Below are positions 1 through 8,824 of a stretch of 64,000 nucleotides of DNA, piece after piece. A program made the position numbers and the translations under genes. The notes beneath the pieces are model-generated. The model was not told where the DNA came from. It did not search any database and saw only the letters and a list, made by a program, of their open reading frames with translations. Each line of letters opens with the position of its first letter. Position 1 is the stretch's first letter. This DNA comes from Pseudomonas beijingensis (GTDB lineage: Bacteria; Pseudomonadota; Gammaproteobacteria; Pseudomonadales; Pseudomonadaceae), in contig NZ_CP117425.1 of assembly GCF_030687295.1 (NCBI RefSeq), forward strand, positions 6,328,001 to 6,392,000, given 5' to 3'.

Positions 1-668
1 GGCTGGACACGGTCGGCGGGGAGCCTGAACGTCGTTGGGCTGCCATCTGCCGCCCGCAGGGCCTCGCCGGTGCCGTCCAGCGGGATCAGCTCGATACCCT
101 CGAGGTTACGTAACAGGCTGAGATAGAGCATCTGGCTGATGTAGCGCTCGCCGGTCAAGTGCAGACGCAAACGGCTCAGTTGCAGCTCGCCCACATGACC
201 GTCGCAACGCATTTCCAGATGCAGGCTCAACAGCGACCCTTCCCCTTTCACTGAGTAACTCAACCGGGTCAGATCAAGCGCCAGGACGTCGGTGGGGTAA
301 CACGTCAGGAAACGACAACGCACCTGTTGGACAGGCTTGCTTTCTACCGGCGTATCGCGCTCGACCCGCAGTGCGGGGCCGGATCGCTGCAGCGGATCGA
401 ACTGCAAAATGCCAAAGGCTGGCAATGGCCGCATGTAGTTCGGCCACAATAGCTGCATCAGCGAATGGCTCAGCTCCGGCAACTGGTCATCGAGCTTCTG
501 GCGCAGTCGCCCGGTCAGAAATGCAAACCCCTCCAGTAGCCGCTCTACATCCGGATCCCGTCCGGCCTGTCCCAGGAAGGGAGCCAAGGCCGGGTTACGC
601 TCGGCGAAACGTCGACCCAACTGGCGAAGCGCCGTCAGCTCGCTCTGGTAGTAATGGTTGAACGACAT
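1..668 (-). CDS. tssF: Type VI secretion baseplate protein TssF, partial (C-terminus beyond window)
   Basis: TssF (VasA/ImpG family) is a T6SS baseplate wedge component that works with TssE, TssG and TssK in the cytoplasm. About 222 N-terminal residues are visible, beginning MSFNHYYQSELTALRQL and followed by a conserved block ending DPDVERLLEGFAFL, both typical of the family, whose full length is near 600 residues. The rest lies left of base 1. The ATG at 668-666 has AAGGA about nine bases upstream and follows the tssE stop by only six bases, so it is co-transcribed with tssE. Identification rests on the N-terminal signature and on position in a canonical A-B-C-E-F order. Confidence 0.9.
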   Translation of the reverse strand, partial: MSFNHYYQSELTALRQLGRRFAERNPALAPFLGQAGRDPDVERLLEGFAFLTGRLRQKLDDQLPELSHSLMQLLWPNYMRPLPAFGILQFDPLQRSGPALRVERDTPVESKPVQQVRCRFLTCYPTDVLALDLTRLSYSVKGEGSLLSLHLEMRCDGHVGELQLSRLRLHLTGERYISQMLYLSLLRNLEGIELIPLDGTGEALRAADGSPTTFRLPADRVQ

Positions 669-674
669 CAATGG

Positions 675-1085
675 CTATCCTTGTCTGACCTTGACCTGAC
701 CGCTGCCGTCCAGGCACGCGGAAAAACTGACCTGCCGCTTGATCCCTTCCACATCCAACAACGCATCGATGCGCAAGGAAAGGCGAAGCTGATCGGCGTT
801 ACTCGGCACTAAAAAGACACAGACATTGCGCAAGCGTGGTTCGTAGGCCTTGATGAAGGTCTCGATCGCCTTGCGGGCTTGGCTCCCCGCGTCGTGCAGG
901 CTCAAGCGCATGTCATTGAGGTCCGGCAGCCCATAATCCGCGAGTGTCTGCACGCTACCTGCCCGAGTGCTGAGCATCTTGGCCAGATGCGCAGCAACGG
1001 ATGTGACGGTGCAAACCTCGCGGCTCAACCCCCTGCGCTTTTCAGAATTACCAGCCAGTCGCTCGAAAAGGCTGCCGTAAGTCAT
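675..1085 (-). CDS. tssE: Type VI secretion baseplate protein TssE (gp25-like)
   Basis: TssE is the T4 gp25-like lysozyme-fold protein of the T6SS baseplate; it triggers sheath assembly and is not an active lysozyme. The 136-residue product has the usual length, starts MTYGSLFERLAG and contains the conserved LADYGLPDLNDM segment plus a YEPRL motif in the C-terminal half. It lies six bases downstream of tssC and six bases upstream of tssF on the same strand, as expected for one operon. The start fits the close tssC spacing. Nothing unusual is seen. Confidence 0.93.
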   Translation of the reverse strand: MTYGSLFERLAGNSEKRRGLSREVCTVTSVAAHLAKMLSTRAGSVQTLADYGLPDLNDMRLSLHDAGSQARKAIETFIKAYEPRLRNVCVFLVPSNADQLRLSLRIDALLDVEGIKRQVSFSACLDGSGQVKVRQG

Positions 1086-1091
1086 GGGTGC

Positions 1092-2567
1092 TTACGCCTT
1101 GTCCAGCTTGCCAACCAACGACAACGTGAAATCGGCGCCCATGTACTTGAAATGAGGCCGAACGTTGAGGCTAACGCGGTACCAGCCCGGTTCACCTTCC
1201 ACGTCGCTGACGATGATCTTCGCGGCACGTAGCGGACGACGGCCACGGACTTCGGCACTCGGGTTCTCCTGGTCAGCCACGTATTGGCGAATCCAGTTGT
1301 TGAGCTCACGCTCCAGGTCCGTACGCTCTTTCCAGGAGCCCAGTTGCTCGCGCTGCAGCACCTTTAAGTAGTGAGCCAGGCGATTGACGATCATCATGTA
1401 AGGCAACTGTGTGCCGAGCTTGTAGTTCAGCTCTGCATGCTTGTCCTCGGCGCTGTTACCGAAAAACTTCGATTTCTGCACGGAGCTGGCGGAGAAGAAG
1501 GCGGCGTTGTCACTGCCTTTGCGCATGGTCAGGGAGATGAAGCCCTCCTCGGCCAGTTCGTATTCGCGACGATCGGACACCAGGACTTCGGTCGGGATCT
1601 TGGTTTCGATTTCGCCCATGCTTTCGAAGTGGTGCAACGGCAGGTCTTCGACCGCCCCACCGCTTTGGGGACCGACGATGTTCGGGCACCAGCGGAATTT
1701 GGCGAAGCTGTCGGTCAGCCTCGTGCCGAACGCGTACGCCGTGTTGCCCCACAGGTAGTGCTCGTGGCTGTTGGCAACGGTTTCCTTGTAGACGAACGAT
1801 TTGACTGGGTTCTCTTGGGGATCGTAGGGGGTGCGCAACAGGAAGCGCGGTACGGTCAGGCCGAAATAGCGGGCGTCTTCCGATTGACGGAAGCTCTGCC
1901 ACTTGGCGAATTGCGGGCCTTCGAAATGGTCTTTCAGGTCCTTGAGGTCCGGCAGTCCGCAGAAGCTCTCCAAGCCGAAGAATTTCGGACCGGCTGCGGC
2001 GATGAATGGCGCATGGGACATGCAGGCGACACTGGACACGTACTGCATCAATTTCACGTCCGGCGAGCTTGGGGACATGAAATAGTTGGCGATGACCGCG
2101 CCCACCGGCTGCCCACCGAACTGGCCGTACTCAGCCGTGTAGATGTGCTTGTACAGGCCCGACTGCATGACTTCCGGCGAGTCCTCGAAGTCGTCCAGCA
2201 AATCGTCCTTGGACACGTTGAGCATTTCTATCTTGATGTTTTCGCGGAAGTCAGTGCGGTCCACCAGCAACTGCAAGCCGCGCCACGCCGACTCCAACGC
2301 CTGGAATTGCGGGTGATGGAGGATTTCGTCCATCTGGCGGCTGAGCTTGGCATCAATTTCGGCGATCATGCGGTCAACCATGGCTTTCTTGACCGGCTCG
2401 CCGCTGTTTTGCGGCTTGAGCAGCTCTTCGATGAACGCAGACACACCGCGCCTGGCAATGTCGTAGGCTTCATCGTCCGGGGTCAGGCGGGTCTGGGCGA
2501 TGATGCTTTCAAGAATGCTGTAGTCCGCGTTGTCCTGGCTCTGCTGCTGTACTGCATGGGTATTCAT
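1092..2567 (-). CDS. tssC: Type VI secretion contractile sheath large subunit TssC
   Basis: TssC (VipB/HsiC) forms heterodimers with TssB that polymerise into the contractile sheath around the Hcp tube. The chosen start, beginning MNTHAVQQQSQDNADYS, gives 491 residues, the usual length. The frame stays open 44 codons further upstream, but that extension would overlap the end of tssB and lacks family character. Conserved blocks such as WRGLQLLVDRTDF near residue 100 and the C-terminal ADFTLSLVGKLDK are recognisable. The gene starts 25 bases after the tssB stop and is followed closely by tssE, consistent with one transcript driven from upstream of tssA. Confidence 0.95.
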   Translation of the reverse strand: MNTHAVQQQSQDNADYSILESIIAQTRLTPDDEAYDIARRGVSAFIEELLKPQNSGEPVKKAMVDRMIAEIDAKLSRQMDEILHHPQFQALESAWRGLQLLVDRTDFRENIKIEMLNVSKDDLLDDFEDSPEVMQSGLYKHIYTAEYGQFGGQPVGAVIANYFMSPSSPDVKLMQYVSSVACMSHAPFIAAAGPKFFGLESFCGLPDLKDLKDHFEGPQFAKWQSFRQSEDARYFGLTVPRFLLRTPYDPQENPVKSFVYKETVANSHEHYLWGNTAYAFGTRLTDSFAKFRWCPNIVGPQSGGAVEDLPLHHFESMGEIETKIPTEVLVSDRREYELAEEGFISLTMRKGSDNAAFFSASSVQKSKFFGNSAEDKHAELNYKLGTQLPYMMIVNRLAHYLKVLQREQLGSWKERTDLERELNNWIRQYVADQENPSAEVRGRRPLRAAKIIVSDVEGEPGWYRVSLNVRPHFKYMGADFTLSLVGKLDKA

Positions 2568-2592
2568 GTTTCGGCTTCCTTGGCTGAAAGAA

Positions 2593-3096
2593 TCAAGCGC
2601 TCTTCGCGGTGGTATCCAGACCCAGCTCATCCAGTACGCGGCGGCGGGAATCGTCATCGGCGAGTACGCCTTCGATGGCTTTACGAAACGCCGGCGCATT
2701 GCCCAACGGCCCCTTGAGCGCCACCAACGCGTCGCGCAGCGCCATCAGTTTGCTGAGTTCCGGCACTTGCTCGACCAGGCTCGCCGGGTTGAAGTCTTTC
2801 ATTGAGTTCAAGCGCAGCTGTACAGGCAGTTCCTCAGCGCCGCTCTCTGCCTGGAGACGATTCGGTACGCTCAGGGTCAGGCTCAGCGCTTGCTTGGCCA
2901 ACACTTCGTCGAAGGTCATTTTGTCGATGCCAATCGGCTTGCGATCCTCGACCTTGCGTTCATCCCTGCGGTGGGTGTAGTCACCGATCGCCAACAGTTT
3001 CAACGGCAGTTCAATGTCTTCCTGAGCACCGCCGGTAGCAGGTTTGAAGGTGACGTTGATGCGTTCCTTGGGGGCGACCGAGCCTTCTTTGGCCAT
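2593..3096 (-). CDS. tssB: Type VI secretion contractile sheath small subunit TssB
   Basis: TssB (VipA/HsiB) is the small sheath subunit that pairs with TssC. The 167-residue product has the conserved N-terminal INVTFKPATG segment, the LPLKLLAIGDYT motif around residues 30-41 and a C-terminal helix-rich part with LKGPLGNAPAFRKAI. Length and order immediately before tssC are canonical. GGAGAAA lies just upstream of the ATG at 3096. The 32-base gap to the tssA stop shows it belongs to the same leftward operon. Confidence 0.95.
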   Translation of the reverse strand: MAKEGSVAPKERINVTFKPATGGAQEDIELPLKLLAIGDYTHRRDERKVEDRKPIGIDKMTFDEVLAKQALSLTLSVPNRLQAESGAEELPVQLRLNSMKDFNPASLVEQVPELSKLMALRDALVALKGPLGNAPAFRKAIEGVLADDDSRRRVLDELGLDTTAKSA

Positions 3097-3128
3097 GACT
3101 TTCTCCTTACAATTTTGGACCCGGAGGT

Positions 3129-4685
3129 CTATTCAATAACCCGTTCCAGGTCGAGGTGACACAACCTGCGATGGGTCTCTTCCTTGCACTCACGTACAGA
3201 GTGGTTTTGTGGCAACAACTCGCAGCAGCTGTGCAACAAGTGCAGCACCTGCAGCTCCAGGGCAGGCTCCCAGGTGCTCAGGCCTGCGTTTCGTAGCGTC
3301 TGATCGAGGGCCTCCAGCTGAACCTTGGTGAGTTCGTATTTCCTGGCGGAGAAGCACAGGCGAGCCAGCGCGAACTGCCAGAGGAATCGCTCGCGTGCCC
3401 CATTGGCGCTTTGCATGGCTTGCCTGAGCAACTTAACGGCAGGTTTGAGACCGTCCTTGCGCAGGATCGCCTCGGCCTCCTCCAGCGCCAGCTCCCAAGG
3501 CGCCTGGTTGTCGGCGACATCGGCTGTGGGTGCCCCGCCGGGCCTTTGCAGGTGAGGCATGACCTGGGCAGCGATCCAACCCCGTGTGGCCGAATCGGCG
3601 AACGGCGTACCGTCATGCCAACGCAATTCGATAATGCCCGGCAGGCGCTGGATGAATAATGCGAAGTGGACTTCCACTTCACGCATGGCCAACTCGGCGT
3701 TCAGCCCTTGCAGGCATTCCCAGGCAAGCCTCTGGCCATCGAACCAGAACGGTGCCGTCGCCAGGCTCGCCTCGATCTCCACAAGCAGGTCTGCGTAATC
3801 ACCCTGCTGGAGACGGTCCTGATAAGCCTTGAGTTTGTCCACCGGCAGGCCACGCAACTGGGTGACCTGCTCAGCGTTGCGCTCGGGCAATACATCGATG
3901 GCCAGCCAGAGCAGGGTGCGATTGAGGCGCAGGGCACGAGCGTCCGTCGCTTTTTGTTTGAGCCACCAGATGCATAACGGACGCGCCCCATCCTGCTGGG
4001 CGCGCAGGGCCTTGTGAGCTTCCTTTTCGTTTTCGATCGGAGCGCCGGGGGTAAGCAGTTGGGTGGCAACTTGTTTTACCTGAGCCACAACCGTTCCAAT
4101 GGCACCAGGCTGCGGTCGGTTTTCGATGGCCCGCTGGATCATGGTGTTAAGACGCCGGCACAGCGGCAACAGTAGAGGTGCGTCATCCCCCAAGTGGACG
4201 GCGCAAGCAGCGTCGAGGCCTTCCAGCTGTTCCGCCAGATGACGGAACATCGGCAACTGCTCCTTGATCGCAATATCATCGCCGAACGCTTGCTCCAGGC
4301 GAGGCATCAGCCAATTGATGCTAGCGGCACGGGTTCGATTCTTGAACGGATGAACTTCAAGCCAATGGTGTTCACATAAGTGCTGCAAGAGACCGAGCCC
4401 GGCCAGCAGGCCCTGGAATGATTCACGCTGATACAGCGCCCAAACCAGCCAAGCCGCCACCCGCAGATCCTTCGACTGGGTGCGCAACAGCGCTTCACCT
4501 CCCTCCAGGATCTTCAGCCAGTCGACCTGGCCACTTTCGTGCATCGACTGAGCTTTGCCCACCTCACGTTCCAAGGCTTCGTATTCATTTGAAAAGCGCA
4601 CGTCCGCACCCGCAAAACTCTCCTTGGAAACGGGCGTTTTGGCGAGAGCCAGATAATGGGCGAACAGTTTTTCGGAATACGACAT
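3129..4685 (-). CDS. tssA: Type VI secretion protein TssA (ImpA family)
   Basis: TssA proteins prime and cap T6SS tail assembly. The 518-residue product has an ImpA-type N-terminal region (roughly residues 10-130, with LRVAAWLVWALYQRESFQGLL) that defines the family, then a long helical middle and C-terminal part (roughly 240-500, containing the ALEEAEAILRKDGLKPAVKL segment). The long C-terminal region fits the VasJ-type subclass, but the exact class needs alignment. It is the first gene of the leftward tssA-B-C-E-F run, so the operon promoter should lie in the gap after 4685, shared with the divergent vgrG. Confidence 0.88.
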   Translation of the reverse strand: MSYSEKLFAHYLALAKTPVSKESFAGADVRFSNEYEALEREVGKAQSMHESGQVDWLKILEGGEALLRTQSKDLRVAAWLVWALYQRESFQGLLAGLGLLQHLCEHHWLEVHPFKNRTRAASINWLMPRLEQAFGDDIAIKEQLPMFRHLAEQLEGLDAACAVHLGDDAPLLLPLCRRLNTMIQRAIENRPQPGAIGTVVAQVKQVATQLLTPGAPIENEKEAHKALRAQQDGARPLCIWWLKQKATDARALRLNRTLLWLAIDVLPERNAEQVTQLRGLPVDKLKAYQDRLQQGDYADLLVEIEASLATAPFWFDGQRLAWECLQGLNAELAMREVEVHFALFIQRLPGIIELRWHDGTPFADSATRGWIAAQVMPHLQRPGGAPTADVADNQAPWELALEEAEAILRKDGLKPAVKLLRQAMQSANGARERFLWQFALARLCFSARKYELTKVQLEALDQTLRNAGLSTWEPALELQVLHLLHSCCELLPQNHSVRECKEETHRRLCHLDLERVIE

Positions 4686-5131
4686 TCACGACCCTGCTAA
4701 GACAATTGGTTTGTGGCATGGGCAATTTGGACGGCATGGCTATTCAAGATGAATATTCAGCCTCACTTGTAGGAAGTTTCGTTAAACACATCCAGACATC
4801 TTTCCTGCAATCACGTTATTTTCTTAGCTACCGAACGCCGCCAAGAATGCCAAGGTTTTCCACATAAAAAAGTAGGAACTTTCCTCTTTTCCAAAGAGAC
4901 ACATCCATATTGAGACCACCTGAAACTTCCGACGTCGAGGCGGCCTTTAACAAATTTGAGAACTCCAAGCCAGTCAACGAAAAATCACTTCAAATTATTT
5001 CGTTCGCGATCATTTTTTCTCTCAAAGAAAATTCCTACATCCTTTTCTTTTTTTACCGGTGCGTGCGCGCACCCTGATCAAGGCTGCTTCAATGAGACCA
5101 GGAGCCAAAGCCACAGCCCAAGGACGTTCGC
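4686..5131. other. Divergent intergenic region between tssA and vgrG
   Basis: This 446-base gap separates the leftward tss operon from the rightward effector cassette and is visibly more A/T-rich than the flanking genes, with T-runs near 5012-5054. It must hold the promoters of both transcripts. I could not identify a convincing -10/-35 pair or sigma-54 site by eye, and I see no credible small gene in it. Confidence 0.5.
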
Positions 5132-7192
5132 ATGTTCCATACCCTTGATTTGCCCAACTTCCGCCTCACGATTGCCGATCTCGAACATGACCTCCAAGTC
5201 GTGGCCTTCGAGGGTCACGAAGCCATCAGCGCCCCTTATTCGTTCGACATTGAACTCGTCAGCGAACAAAGAAATATGAATTTGGAAAATTTATTAAACA
5301 GGCAGGCCTTTCTAACATTCGATAAACAGGGCAGCGGTGTTCACGGACTGATTTATCGTCTTGCACAAGGTGACTCGGGCAAACGTTTAACGCATTACAA
5401 AATAAGATTAGTGCCACGACTGGCTTACTTGGAGCACCGCACCAATCAGCGAGTTTTTCAACAGACCAGTGTGCCGCAAATCATCACATTGATTTTCAAG
5501 GAACACGGCATTCTTAGCGACGCTCATCGCTTCCAGTTGAACGCACGTTATCCGCCTCGCGAGTACTGCGTGCAATACCACGAATCTGACTTGCACTTCA
5601 TCCAACGGCTGTGTCACGAAGAAGGCCTGCATTACCATTTTCAGCACAGTGATTCGGGCCATCTGCTGGTACTGGGTGATGACCAGACCGTATTCCCCCG
5701 GCTTAAACACTGCACTGCTTATAAACACGACAGCGGCATGGTTTACGACGAACCGGTTATCCATCGTTTTGGCCTGCGACTGGAGACCCGAACCAGCCGC
5801 GTCACGTGTCGTGACTACGATTTCAAGAAGTCGACGTTCCTATTGGAGAGCAGTTGCCAGCCTAACCTCGGAAAAGTCCGGCCGGACTTGGAAACCTATG
5901 ATTATCCAGGCGACTTTACCCAGGAAAAACGCGGCAAGTTATTGAGCCTGCGGACCTTTGAACGCCATCGCGCCGACTACCGCCAAGCTGAAGGAAAGAG
6001 TGATCAGCCGGCACTGACGACGGGACACTTCCTGACATTGAGTGAGCACCCTCGCCAGGAATGGAATGACCTATGGCTCCTGACCGAAGTGCATCACCAA
6101 GGCAAACAGCCGCAGGTGCTGGAAGAAATGCCCCCCTGCGATACGGGCAGGCATGAAGACCACCTCAATCAGGGCTATCGCAATCGCTTCGTTGCCACGC
6201 CTTGGGACGCCGTCTTTCGTTCGCCGCGGGTCTATAAGAAACCACGTATATCGGGCAGCCAGACAGCAATCGTCACCGGCCCCCAAGGCGAAGATATCCA
6301 CTGCGACCTGTATGGCCGGGTCAAGGTCAGGTTCTTCTGGGATCGCGCGAAACGCTTCGACGACGGCAGCAGTTGTTGGTTGCGAGTCGCCTCGAACTGG
6401 GCAGGCAACCGCTACGGCGGCGTCACGATCCCGAGGGTGGGCATGGAAGTGTTGGTGACGTTCATGGAAGGCGATCCCGACAAGCCTTTGATCAGCGGGT
6501 GCCTGACCAACAGCGCCAATGCCTCGCCCTACCCGTTGCCTGCGCACAAGACCCGTACCGTGTTTCGTTCTTGCAGCTCGCCGGACGGCAATGGCTTCAA
6601 CGAGCTGCATCTGGAAGATCGCGCAGGTCAGGAGCTGATCTATCTACGGGCCCAGCGTGACATGGAACAGAAGATTGAAAACGACAGCCGACTGGAGATT
6701 GGCAACGAGCGGCGGGAAACCATCAAGGGCAACAGCATCACCGTCCTGCACGCCGAGGAGCATCGGACCACGGCCGCCAACCGCACGGTCCAGGTCGAAG
6801 GCAATGACTACCTGCGCGTCGCCAACCGCCACATCCGCGTTGATCAGGTACTGGCCGTCGAGGCCGGTCAACAGGTGCATATCAAGGCGGGTGCCCATGT
6901 GGTTCTTGAAGCTGGGGCGACCCTCAGTTTGAAAGCCGGCGGCCAGCACATCGTGATCGACCACAGCGGCATCTACAGCAGCAGTGCAATCCAGATCGGC
7001 GGCGCACCTATGGCCGGTATCACCGCATCGTCGTTCACGCCTGGTTCGACGGCTCCCCTGACGGCCCCCCTGCCAGTGCTCGCCACCACCCAACGAGCCC
7101 TGATAGCGGCCAGCAAAGCAGCGGGACTGGATTTCTGCCCCCTCTGCGAGGCTTGCCGTGAGGGTTTATGCCCAACGGAGGCCGCCGCATGA
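5132..7192 (+). CDS. vgrG: Type VI secretion spike protein VgrG (TssI)
   Basis: VgrG trimers form the puncturing spike at the Hcp tube tip and carry effectors. The 686-residue product has the gp27-like N-terminal part (about residues 5-370, with YCVQYHESDLHFIQRLCHEEG), the gp5 OB-fold entry motif (DLYGRVKVRFFWD near residue 395), the conserved WAGNRYGGVTIPRVGMEV block, and a repetitive beta-helix tail. It ends in an unusual Cys-rich segment, FCPLCEACREGLCP. The stop overlaps the next start (ATGA at 7189), tying it to the adaptor gene. It is divergent from tssA and opens the effector cassette, so it probably delivers the downstream lipase. Confidence 0.96.
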   Translation: MFHTLDLPNFRLTIADLEHDLQVVAFEGHEAISAPYSFDIELVSEQRNMNLENLLNRQAFLTFDKQGSGVHGLIYRLAQGDSGKRLTHYKIRLVPRLAYLEHRTNQRVFQQTSVPQIITLIFKEHGILSDAHRFQLNARYPPREYCVQYHESDLHFIQRLCHEEGLHYHFQHSDSGHLLVLGDDQTVFPRLKHCTAYKHDSGMVYDEPVIHRFGLRLETRTSRVTCRDYDFKKSTFLLESSCQPNLGKVRPDLETYDYPGDFTQEKRGKLLSLRTFERHRADYRQAEGKSDQPALTTGHFLTLSEHPRQEWNDLWLLTEVHHQGKQPQVLEEMPPCDTGRHEDHLNQGYRNRFVATPWDAVFRSPRVYKKPRISGSQTAIVTGPQGEDIHCDLYGRVKVRFFWDRAKRFDDGSSCWLRVASNWAGNRYGGVTIPRVGMEVLVTFMEGDPDKPLISGCLTNSANASPYPLPAHKTRTVFRSCSSPDGNGFNELHLEDRAGQELIYLRAQRDMEQKIENDSRLEIGNERRETIKGNSITVLHAEEHRTTAANRTVQVEGNDYLRVANRHIRVDQVLAVEAGQQVHIKAGAHVVLEAGATLSLKAGGQHIVIDHSGIYSSSAIQIGGAPMAGITASSFTPGSTAPLTAPLPVLATTQRALIAASKAAGLDFCPLCEACREGLCPTEAAA

Positions 7193-8043
7193 AACGCTCA
7201 CTCCCGCATCGATGGCTGATCGAACAGCAACGTCTTGGTCATGCCTTGTGCGTTGTGCTGGACTCAGAAAATGAGCATCACATGCGCCAAACATTGCTGA
7301 AAAGCAGTCGTCCCGACCAATACCTGAGTGTGTACGGCCAAACCCTGGTTGCTGAACTCGGTGACACCGGGCCCTTTATCTTCATCGTCGAGCGGCCCGG
7401 CGACGAACCTGTCAATGAACTGCTCGACCGGCCTGACAGCCATTGGGGCTGGCTTGCCAGCCTTCCCAAAGGGGGCCTGCCAACGTTGATGGAGCACTGG
7501 CGTGAGCGGTTGATTATCGGAGAGCGCCCTCATCAAGCGCTGTACCGCTTCCATGACAACCGCGTCCTGGCCCGGGCGCTCAAACATCTGCCCGTTGAAG
7601 CCTATCCGGCCTACCTCGGGCCAGCGCTAAGCGTCTGCTACTGGCAGGACACTGGCTGGGCAAGCATGCATAACCCGGCACCGGGGACATACCCAGTGCC
7701 TGCTTCGCCGCCTTGGTTGCAGGTGCCTGCTACCGCGCAGCAGGCGACACAAACTCGACTCCTCAATGCCCGCCGCTTCCTGTTGGCCGAACATGTCCGG
7801 GCCTTCGCCACACTTGCCGAGCAACGGGATCCAGAGACGTGGTTGCGTGCCACGCTCGATCAGGCCAAGGCATGGCACTGGCAGGCCCCTGAACAGTTGG
7901 AGTTCTTGCTGACTCAGTGCCTGCATGCACCCACCCATAGTCCGGCGTCGTACTGGCAAGTACGCCCGGCCGAAAGCCCCGACGAGCATTTTCAACGGGT
8001 ACGCCTGATGACGGCATTCTGGCAAGGGGATGCGCCGCTATGA
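7189..8043 (+). CDS. DUF4123 T6SS effector adaptor/chaperone (Tap/TEC family)
   Basis: DUF4123 proteins load a specific effector onto the cognate VgrG. The 284-residue product shows the family layout: an N-terminal half with LCVVLDSENEHHM and the GPFIFIVERPGDEP strand, then LYRFHDNRVLARAL, the typical RFYDPRV-like DUF4123 signature, around residue 120, and a C-terminal helical part. The start at 7189 was preferred over an ATG at 7168 because GGAGG sits eight bases upstream and it makes an ATGA overlap with the vgrG stop. Its own stop overlaps the next start in the same way, so translation of the cassette is probably coupled. Confidence 0.88.
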   Translation: MKRSLPHRWLIEQQRLGHALCVVLDSENEHHMRQTLLKSSRPDQYLSVYGQTLVAELGDTGPFIFIVERPGDEPVNELLDRPDSHWGWLASLPKGGLPTLMEHWRERLIIGERPHQALYRFHDNRVLARALKHLPVEAYPAYLGPALSVCYWQDTGWASMHNPAPGTYPVPASPPWLQVPATAQQATQTRLLNARRFLLAEHVRAFATLAEQRDPETWLRATLDQAKAWHWQAPEQLEFLLTQCLHAPTHSPASYWQVRPAESPDEHFQRVRLMTAFWQGDAPL

Positions 8044-8813
8044 AATATGCCCTGCGAATTTCGTGTTTGAGCGGCTGCCTGGCGCTGACGATGGGTTGTG
8101 CCGCCAAACAACCGAACACGTTCATTTTTACGGCAGACTTGCCGCCTGACTTTGCCTACCGTGCCGCGGTGTACTACGTACCCGCTCCAGGCGAAACCTG
8201 CGCCGTCGAGACCCGGTATAACAAGGCGCCGGTATTCAACAGGGAGTGGCGCAAGGCCTACACACCTGATTCCGAAATCGTTATTCGCCGAACCCGCATG
8301 GGTTGCCCGTTGGTGATCGATCGCATCGAACTCGAGATCAACTCCGCCTACGGTAAGGATTGGAGCGATATCAGTCAGGACTCGGCCAATATCGTGATTC
8401 GCGATGCGCTGGAAGAACAATACAAAGGCGCTTTCAGCGAAGCGGGCGAAAGCACTTTTTACGGCCAATGCCAATGGTTGTTCCGCACCTCAGGCAAACC
8501 TCGCATCCTCAGAAAAATCCTCGACTGCAAAAAAACCGACCCTCAGGGCGTGCTTGGGCGCGGGCGTCCTTTCTCGGCGTACACCCTCGATCAGCTACCG
8601 GGCAAGACCGTGAGGATGAAGATCAAGTTGGCCCGCGAGGAGAGCCCTTACATGGGGGATACCTGGGTGAAGGTGCCTAACGGCTGGAAACGCTGCATGG
8701 GCGATAACTTCGAAGATCCATACGCATTTTGTTTTGGTAATTACAAAGACTTCAGCGGTTTTCAGATGCCTGACGGACGCAAATGCACTATTTATCCCGG
8801 CTGTACGGAATAA
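8040..8813 (+). CDS. Putative T6SS immunity lipoprotein for the adjacent lipase
   Basis: I do not recognise a named family. The 257-residue product begins with a lipoprotein-like signal: a perfect lipobox LSGC ends at Cys13 and a second candidate (TMGC) ends at Cys20; the length of the hydrophobic stretch favours the second. The mature part is Cys-containing and mixed alpha/beta. It lies between the DUF4123 adaptor (four-base overlap) and the lipase gene (11-base gap), the place where T6SS lipase cassettes often encode a periplasmic immunity protein. Since such lipases attack phospholipids from the periplasm, an envelope-anchored inhibitor is the expected partner. The immunity role is inferred from position and localisation only. 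Confidence 0.62.
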   Translation: MKYALRISCLSGCLALTMGCAAKQPNTFIFTADLPPDFAYRAAVYYVPAPGETCAVETRYNKAPVFNREWRKAYTPDSEIVIRRTRMGCPLVIDRIELEINSAYGKDWSDISQDSANIVIRDALEEQYKGAFSEAGESTFYGQCQWLFRTSGKPRILRKILDCKKTDPQGVLGRGRPFSAYTLDQLPGKTVRMKIKLAREESPYMGDTWVKVPNGWKRCMGDNFEDPYAFCFGNYKDFSGFQMPDGRKCTIYPGCTE

Positions 8814-8824
8814 GGAGATCACGT

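Noticed and set aside
1371..2717. Long open frame on the plus strand opposite tssC and tssB
   Set aside because: It is a mirror of the tssC/tssB coding frame in high-GC sequence, with no recognisable domain, and would overlap essential T6SS genes.
4712..4730. Possible sigma-54 promoter (TGGCATGGGCAATTTGG) before vgrG
   Set aside because: The -24 half fits, but the -12 element lacks the TTGC core at the right spacing.
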